Positions 57,657 through 64,000 of a stretch of DNA of 64,000 bases are shown here, in pieces. Source of the DNA: Cryptomeria japonica. Taxonomy: Eukaryota > Streptophyta > Pinopsida > Cupressales > Cupressaceae. Position numbers and translations under genes: made by a program. Under the pieces are notes generated by a model, which did no database searches, was not told the origin of the DNA, and saw only the letters and a program-made list of their open reading frames with translations. Numbering within the stretch: position 1 is the first letter of the stretch; each line of letters begins with the position of its first letter. The stretch spans positions 119,412,640 through 119,476,639 of the forward strand of contig NC_081410.1 in the NCBI RefSeq assembly GCF_030272615.1, read 5' to 3'.

Positions 57657-60600
57657 ATGGTTGAAAATCGTCTTCAAAAATCTAGGAGAGAAACTAAAGA
57701 GGCTCAAGAGTCCGCAAACATGAGTTCTTATGAGTATGAGAATGATATCTTTTTCAACACTAATCACACTACATTATCTGACATGGATGTCTATAGAAAC
57801 ATTCCAAATGTTGAAAACACAGGCACCACAAACAACAATGTTACACACAATGACAATTTGGACAACTTATCAATACATTCAGCAAATGTGGAAGAATCCA
57901 TTATGAATCCCCATTTTAATCGATTGGTTGAGGAAATAATGAGGAGAGATAGACAATACTTCTTACACATGATGGCACAAAGTGGAGCCAAGATACCTTA
58001 TGATTTTGACATGTCTCAAATAATGGAAAACCGACCTTTGCAACAAACTCACTCCAACATGGATCAAAGGAGACCTAATAGTGGAGGAAATAGAGGACCA
58101 TATATGGTGCCTGAATCACCATCGTCTTTGCTTCAAAAACCAGAGGTCCCACATACACATGGTCAAGCATATGATACTTACCTTCGTAGACCAATATGGA
58201 AGTCTTATGCAGACAGATATGCTCAATCACATACTAATGCTAAGGATCAACCAAAGCAATTGGATGTTCAAAGGCATGCTCAAAATTTGGACACAAGGAA
58301 ACCTCATATCAAATTTGGGGGCAACACAATGGAACATGACATGCCTGTAGAATATGGTATACATGCACAAAATAGATATGGTGTTCCTCAACATGAATCT
58401 ATACCAAGTGCTCCATATATGCCGCATCACTATAGACCTCCTCCATATGAACATGTGTATGATCAATATCATCCATATATGCAACATGCTCCTCCTCCAA
58501 TTGGTGCCTCAAACATGGGGTATGGTCCAAGAAGTCGATCTCCACCTAAGAGAAATTTGGAGCAACAAATAAGGGACTTACAAAAGAAAATGGAGGACAT
58601 AAATACACCAAAGCCAACATACACAATGAGAGACATATGTCCCTATCCATTCGACAAGAACATTCCAATGCCTCCATTTCCTACACATTTTGTGACGCCT
58701 AAATTTGATAAGTATAGAGGAAAAGGGGATCCTAAGGCACACATAAGACAATTTTTCACAGCTTGCATTGAAGTAGCTTCAGAAGAGACATATTTGATGA
58801 GATTATTCCCACAAAGCTTAGGTGATCAAGCTATGGAATGGTTCTCCCAACTCCCACCTGGTATTAAGTCATGGGGTGACTTAGCAGAGGCATTTATTCA
58901 ACATTTCTCCTACAATATAGAGACAGACATATCAGTCACTACTTTGTGCAACACCAAGCAAAAAGAGGGAGAATCTTTTGCATCATTTTTACAAAGATGG
59001 AGAAATCTAGCCAGCAGATGCTCTTGTGAAATTCCACAAAAACAAATGGTAGAGATGTTCACACAAAATGTTAACAAAGACATTGGCTATGATCTAAGGA
59101 AAGATTGTTTGTCTACCTTCAAGGACGTCATTGAAAAAGGCTTAGCAACAAAGAAGGTCCTAATTGAACAAGGAGTCATTAAGATATTCAAGGAAAACAA
59201 AGATGACTTTAAAGGAAAAGACAAGCCAAGATTTTGGAATAAAAACAAGAACACAGTCGATGATGGTGTTGTTGATGCCAACACAGTGCGACCCAAAGTC
59301 ATCTTTTCAGGATCAAGTTCTACAAACAATCAAGTGAATACTCAAACAACTTCTAGATCACGAAGGAAGTATACCCCGTTGGGAGAACCACTTGAGTCAG
59401 TTTTCAAGAAGTTAGTGGCAAACAAGGTAATCACAGTTCCATATTTTCCTCCACATGAACCAAAGGTTAAACCAAATTGGTGGAATGATGATGAGTATTG
59501 TGAATTTCATAAGAGCAAGGGTCATAAGATAGGAAATTGTCATCGACTAAAGAACATCGTACAGGATCTCATTGATAGAGGTGACATTGAGATTGAGGGA
59601 CACTCATCCAATCAAGAACATGAGATGTTTAAGGAACCATTCCCAAAGCACGACAAGGGAAAAGCTAAAGTCACAGATGATCAAGCTAACTATACTAGAG
59701 CACCTTACAACTATGATTCAACTATCAATCACATCTTGATGGAGAATCATGTCTCTACTGTTATCATCAAGGACAAAAACCTTGAGAATCCTACTCAGAG
59801 ACCCAAGATTGTCCTAAGAGGTGTTGGATCTTCTTCCGAGCCTACCTCTGAGTGTCATGTTACAACCCGTCGAGGTAAAATTACTTTGCCAGGTGCTTCA
59901 ACTAAAAACACCGCTTCTTCATCAACCAAACCTGAGTATGACCTTGTAGAACAGTTAGGGAAGACGCCCGCGCTCATCTCCATACTTGAACTCTTACGCA
60001 TATCCCCCGCTCATAAAGCTATTCCTGACAAAATCTTGAGAGATACTGCTGTTCCTACTGATCTGAACGTGGACCAGTTTCAAGCCATGGTGGGATACCT
60101 TTCCATTCCACATTCCCTTACATTCACAGAAGTTGATGACGCCTCCGTAAGTCAGCCTCATAATGCACCATTACACATCGAAGCCTTCATACACAAACAT
60201 AGAATCAAACGAGTCCTGATAGATGGAGGAGCTGGTCTAAACATTTGCACATTAAGCACTATCAAACAATTGGGATATTCTAACAAAGCTGTAAATTCAA
60301 CAAATCAAATCACCATCAAGGCATATGATGATGAAGAGCGCTCATCCAAGGGCACAGTCACCTTACCTCTAAGAATTGGGCCAATTACAAAGGATGTGGT
60401 TTGTCAAGTCCTAGATCTAGACCTCACTTATAATATATTGCTAGGACGTCCTTGGATTCATGAAATGAGGGCAGTCCCATCGACATATCACCAATGCATT
60501 AAGTTTCCTCACAATGGAGTCAAAGTAACAGTTAATAGTGATCCTAATCCATTCATATATTGCAATAACCTGAGATCACATACGGAAACCATCATTCCCA

Positions 60601-60695
60601 ATAATCGTGAAGCTGTTCCTTCTTCCGCATACGTTGATCCTGAGTCATTGAAACCTTCGACATCAAAACAAGGTGAGCTTAAAGGCAAATTTTAG
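57657..60695 (+). CDS. gag-protease of the second Tat element, open for 1,012 codons
   Basis: Structural and protease part of the polyprotein. Start at MVENRLQKSRRE (57657); MSSYEYEND a little downstream is an alternative. A long disordered N-terminus rich in Pro, Met, His and Tyr is followed by the gag core (PFPTHFVTPKFDKYRGKGDPK, about residue 340) with AMEWFSQLPPG and NTKQKEGESFASFLQRWR. The zinc-binding block YCEFHKSKGHKIGNC is near residue 612 and the protease motif VLIDGGAGLNIC near residue 852, followed by [19 protein letters not shown]. It ends at a TAG (60693), whereas the homologous frame in the other Tat element continues. Unlike its pol, this part has no internal stop. Confidence 0.92.
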   Translation: MVENRLQKSRRETKEAQESANMSSYEYENDIFFNTNHTTLSDMDVYRNIPNVENTGTTNNNVTHNDNLDNLSIHSANVEESIMNPHFNRLVEEIMRRDRQYFLHMMAQSGAKIPYDFDMSQIMENRPLQQTHSNMDQRRPNSGGNRGPYMVPESPSSLLQKPEVPHTHGQAYDTYLRRPIWKSYADRYAQSHTNAKDQPKQLDVQRHAQNLDTRKPHIKFGGNTMEHDMPVEYGIHAQNRYGVPQHESIPSAPYMPHHYRPPPYEHVYDQYHPYMQHAPPPIGASNMGYGPRSRSPPKRNLEQQIRDLQKKMEDINTPKPTYTMRDICPYPFDKNIPMPPFPTHFVTPKFDKYRGKGDPKAHIRQFFTACIEVASEETYLMRLFPQSLGDQAMEWFSQLPPGIKSWGDLAEAFIQHFSYNIETDISVTTLCNTKQKEGESFASFLQRWRNLASRCSCEIPQKQMVEMFTQNVNKDIGYDLRKDCLSTFKDVIEKGLATKKVLIEQGVIKIFKENKDDFKGKDKPRFWNKNKNTVDDGVVDANTVRPKVIFSGSSSTNNQVNTQTTSRSRRKYTPLGEPLESVFKKLVANKVITVPYFPPHEPKVKPNWWNDDEYCEFHKSKGHKIGNCHRLKNIVQDLIDRGDIEIEGHSSNQEHEMFKEPFPKHDKGKAKVTDDQANYTRAPYNYDSTINHILMENHVSTVIIKDKNLENPTQRPKIVLRGVGSSSEPTSECHVTTRRGKITLPGASTKNTASSSTKPEYDLVEQLGKTPALISILELLRISPAHKAIPDKILRDTAVPTDLNVDQFQAMVGYLSIPHSLTFTEVDDASVSQPHNAPLHIEAFIHKHRIKRVLIDGGAGLNICTLSTIKQLGYSNKAVNSTNQITIKAYDDEERSSKGTVTLPLRIGPITKDVVCQVLDLDLTYNILLGRPWIHEMRAVPSTYHQCIKFPHNGVKVTVNSDPNPFIYCNNLRSHTETIIPNNREAVPSSAYVDPESLKPSTSKQGELKGKF

Positions 60696-61334
60696 GACAA
60701 AGGCATGGGAGAGTACACTTTAAATTAGACCATGTACTTACGACAAGTCATGAGTTCTCCAAAAGAATATGGAAGACCACATCCTAACAAACAAGTATCC
60801 ATCATGATACTCGAATGGGACCCTACTGTCTTTCAAAGATGGGGCAAATTGGAGGAGGAAGATCTATACAAAATGCTTTACAAAGACATTGAAGATGACA
60901 CACAAGATTACATCAATATACCCTGTGAGAAATATGGCAAAGGCTTCAAGATTTTACAAAAATTTGGGTATGATGGAAGAAGCCCTCTTGGGTTACGAAA
61001 GGAAGGCATCATTGAACCTTTACAACCTGAATTGACTTTCAAAAAGGAACGCTCGAAGGGACTTGGTTTTCTGACTTCCAAGATCCACACTAAAAGGACA
61101 GAAGAAGCATTACAAATCAAAGCTGCCAAAGTTCAACAAGAGGATCGCTATTCCACAGACTCCAACGAATGGGAATGGGGTTCAGACAAATCCTCCAGTG
61201 ATTATGAGCTCACCGAGACATTCAGAGAGCTAGATGAACCCACAGAAGAAGAGGAATTTTATAAAAAGTTCAGAGTTGGTCAAGAACAACCCATGAGGAT
61301 TCCACACAGTCTTCGTCTCAAGGTTCTAGGTTGA
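60696..61334 (+). pseudogene. G-patch segment of the second Tat element
   Basis: Continues the gag frame after the TAG at 60693 and a second TAG at 60726. It encodes a G-patch-like segment: YGKGFKILQKFGYDGRSPLG, then RSKGLGFLTSK. An acidic SNEWEWGSDKSSSDYE region follows, as in the first Tat element. At about 61320-61334 the frame ends in TGA and the homologous sequence goes on one base back, so a small insertion or deletion lies there. Confidence 0.8.
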
Positions 61335-64000
61335 AATCACATAGGATGAGAACACCTATCCCAGAATGCACTACTAGTGATGACAATTTGGATTCACTCA
61401 CGATTGAGACTGATGAGGAGAGTGCCATCGATGACCTCGATAATTACCTTGACATACCCGAATATAACCACATCTTCACTCTTAACCCCGCAAACTCTGA
61501 AAACATTAAAGGCCTTCCCCTTGTTCATCACCAACTCATTGACTGGGATTATGAAGGACCAGCACAGTTTGACACATTCCAAAATGATGAAGCTGTTATT
61601 GACTATCTTGGCATACAAGATGATCTCCCTCTTGGGGACCATAAAGCAGGATACACTATAGAACTCAACAACATGGCATATTTTGGTGAGGGTGTCAGAC
61701 CTTCCAGTCGCAAAAATGTGAAAATAAGAACAAATCAAGGGTCTTATGGCGAAAACCACACTGTGGCGCTATCTGACCCCAAAAAAGTAAAAAGAAAGGA
61801 CGTATCTGAGGGTGAAAACCTCTATGAGGCGCCTGAAGATGGAAGGCTCGACATTCTCCCATCATCATATGAGGAAAAATCATCCATGTTGGTAGAGGAG
61901 ACTATCAAAACAAACATCGGTACAGAAGAGGTTCCACACAACATATTCCTAGCTCAATCACTGATAGAGTCTGAAAGGTCAAAATTCATAAGCTTCTTCA
62001 AAAAGCGACAAATCAACTTCGCCTGGTCATACGCTGATATGCCTAGATTGGATCCGGATTTGGTAATGCATCATCTGACAGTAAAACCGGGGGCAAAACC
62101 AATAAAACAAAAATTAAGAAAAATGCATCCACAAGTGGCATTACTAGTCAAAGCAGAACTTGAGAAATTACTCGATGTCGGATTCATACGCCCAATTGAT
62201 TATCCTAAATGGATCTCCAACTTGGTACCTGTCAGTAAACCAGATTGCAGCATCAGAATTTGCACAGATTTCAGAGACATCAACAAAGCTTGTCCAAAGG
62301 ATGACTTCCCATTACCAAACATTGACTTGATTGTTGATCTCACAACAGGTTATGAAATGCTATCATTAATGGATGGATTCTCTGGCTATAATCAGATAAG
62401 AATCGCACCCGAGGATCAACACAAAACATCATTTACTTGTCCATGGGGAACTTTCTGCTGGAATGTCATGCCTTTCGGGTTAAAGAATGCAGGTGCTACA
62501 TATCAAAGAGCCATGACTACTATCTTTCATGATCTCATGCATGTAACAGTGGAAGATTATGTTGACGACCTCTTGGTCAAATCAACAGACAGAAATACAC
62601 ATTTGGACATACTCTCAGTTGCCTTTGATCGGTTGGAAAAATACAAAGTAAGATTAAACCCCAAGAAATGTGTCTTTGGAGTAACCTCCGGGAAGCTCCT
62701 AGGATTCATTGTGTCCAAAAGAGGAATCGAAGCCGATCCAGCAAAGGTCAAGGCTATCTTGGACATGCCACCACCCAGAAATATTAGTCAACTTCGATCC
62801 TTACAAGGGATACTCCAGTCTATATGAAGATTCATAACACAACTTGCAGATAAGTGTAATCCTTTTCAACACCTGCTACATAAAAATATCAAATTCAAAT
62901 GGGATGATAACTGTCAACAGGCTTTCCAGACGCTCAAGGATTATCTCTTGAATCCGCCTGTTCTGATGCCACCAGTTCCAGATCAACCTTTGCTACTATA
63001 CATATCAGCTACTCCAACAGCACTGGGAGCACTCTTAGCACAACAAATTGTTGGGGGCAAGGAAAAGGCCGTATACTATATTAGTCGCACATTGGTGGGA
63101 TATGAGCTAAACTACACACCAGTTGAGCGTGCATGTCTCGCCGTCGTCTTTGCTTCACAGAAATTACGACATTACATGCTCACTCATAAGACTAAGTTGG
63201 TTGCAAGAATTGATCCATTAAAATACCTTCTCAATAAAGCAACACTTACGGGGCGATTGGCCAAATGGGTAATGATCCTGAGTGAATTCGACATCGAGTA
63301 AGTGGACAGAAAAGCAATAAAAGTACAAGCCATCGCAGATCAGTTAGCAGATGCCCCCATGATTGATGATGTTCCTCTAAATTCAGAATTTCCAGATGAA
63401 TCCATTTTAACAATATCACATGCAAAGCCATGGCAACTGTACTTTGACGGCTCATACACACAGCATGGGGCAGGAGCTGGTATTCTCTTTATAACCCCTC
63501 AAGGGGATTCTATACCAAAATCGTACCGCTTATCATTTCCTTGCACTAACAATATAGCGGAATATGAGGCATTAACAATTGGATTACGGATTGCAGTTCA
63601 GTGGAAGATCCAGGAACTTTGTGTTTTTGGGGATTCTCAACTTGTCATCCGTCAAGCAACTAGTGATTACCAAACAAAAGATGAGAAGCTAATGCCTTAT
63701 AAACAAATGGTGGATGATCTGAAACAATACTTCACAAGGATAGATTTTGAGTAGATACCAAGATAGCAGAATCGCGCCACAGATGCCATGGCTACAATTG
63801 CTTCATTGATCGATTTACCTCCAAATGAGACCCGCTATGAGTTCTTGGTGGATAACCTTTTGGTTCCATCATATGAGATCACTCCTACTGAAATGATATG
63901 TGTTGTTGGTCCTGAATCCCAGTTATATGGTTCCATCTTCACATACCTTCGCGACAATATCCTACCTCCTGATCTATCAAATAACCAACGCTGCACCTTC
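61331..64000 (+). pseudogene. pol of the second Tat element (RT, RNase H, second RNase H), cut by the window end
   Basis: The shifted frame encodes the acidic linker, then reverse transcriptase (RQINFAWSYADMPRLDPD, CTDFRDINKACPKDDFPLP, YVDD near 62560). A TGA at 62825 falls where the first element has Arg. The first RNase H follows (LLLYISATPTALGALLAQ, again without the catalytic Asp). TAA at 63299 replaces a Tyr codon (EYVDRKA in the other copy). The second RNase H has LYFDGSYTQHG, EYEALTIGL and FGDSQLV, then TAG at 63752 and TAG at 63764 before QNRATDAMA. Homology runs to the window end, short of integrase. The accumulated stops show an old, inactive copy. Confidence 0.92.

Larger units (their letters stand above)
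54536..64000 (+). mobile_element. Second Tat-lineage Ty3/gypsy element, 3' part outside the window
   Basis: Starts with a 797-bp LTR (TGTAGACACC to ATACA), then a primer-site-like sequence, a 2.3-kb leader with many GCGTCTGTGT motifs, and a gag-pol region close to that of the first Tat element. The same domain order is visible as far as the second RNase H, where the window ends. It has several stops and at least one frameshift, so it is an older copy. LTR length and leader differ from the first element, so it is a separate family of the same lineage. Confidence 0.93.

Overview
This window looks like nuclear DNA of a seed plant with a very large, repeat-rich genome. A conifer or other gymnosperm would fit best, but that is inference. 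The evidence is long AT-rich intergenic tracts, one multi-exon plant transporter gene with GT-AG introns, Tat-lineage Ty3/gypsy retrotransposons, an eroded L1-type LINE, and nested insertions. Nothing prokaryotic or organellar was seen, and no rRNA or tRNA gene was recognised.

Layout. (1) 1-12.1 kb: AT-rich intergenic DNA with short tandem duplications, a C/G-run block near 3.6-3.8 kb, foldback repeats near 6.5-7.1 kb, and a minus-strand scrap of a Ty3/gypsy protease region at 2.05-2.4 kb. (2) 12.1-16.9 kb: a complete four-exon NRT1/PTR (NPF) transporter gene, plus strand, about 629 codons. It is the only apparently intact host gene. (3) 17.7-20.6 kb: minus-strand remains of an L1-like LINE (ORF1 with DUF4283-like and zinc-knuckle remains, then the C-terminal RNase H) with most of ORF2 missing. 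(4) 22,407-50,694: a large DNA transposon with terminal inverted repeats, flanked by TTAA on both sides. (5) 50.7-54.5 kb: featureless intergenic DNA. (6) 54,536 to the window end: a second, older Tat-lineage element whose 3' part lies outside the window.

The DNA transposon is the most notable object. Without a nested retrotransposon it is about 12.2 kb. Its left and right ends match as inverted repeats and both ends carry a 29-bp-period array of short palindromic GCGTACGCGC-like motifs. It encodes a plus-strand DDE-like protein (956 codons once the insertion is discounted, two coding exons) and, convergently on the minus strand, a roughly ten-exon gene of unknown function whose introns are nearly all phase 0. 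Between them lies a 359-bp minisatellite array. I cannot assign it with certainty to a named superfamily; TTAA targets are known for piggyBac, Kolobok and Sola3.

A 16.1-kb Tat-lineage LTR retrotransposon (27,615-43,699) sits inside the transposase coding exon, with a clean 5-bp duplication (GAGCC). Its two 1,803-bp LTRs differ at only about three positions, so it arrived recently. Yet its single gag-pol frame holds four in-frame stops, which suggests it was already defective and was moved in trans. Both Tat elements carry gag with a zinc-binding motif, protease, a G-patch-like segment, reverse transcriptase, an RNase H that appears to have lost a catalytic Asp, and a second archaeal-type RNase H; integrase is visible only in the first one, because the second is cut by the window end.
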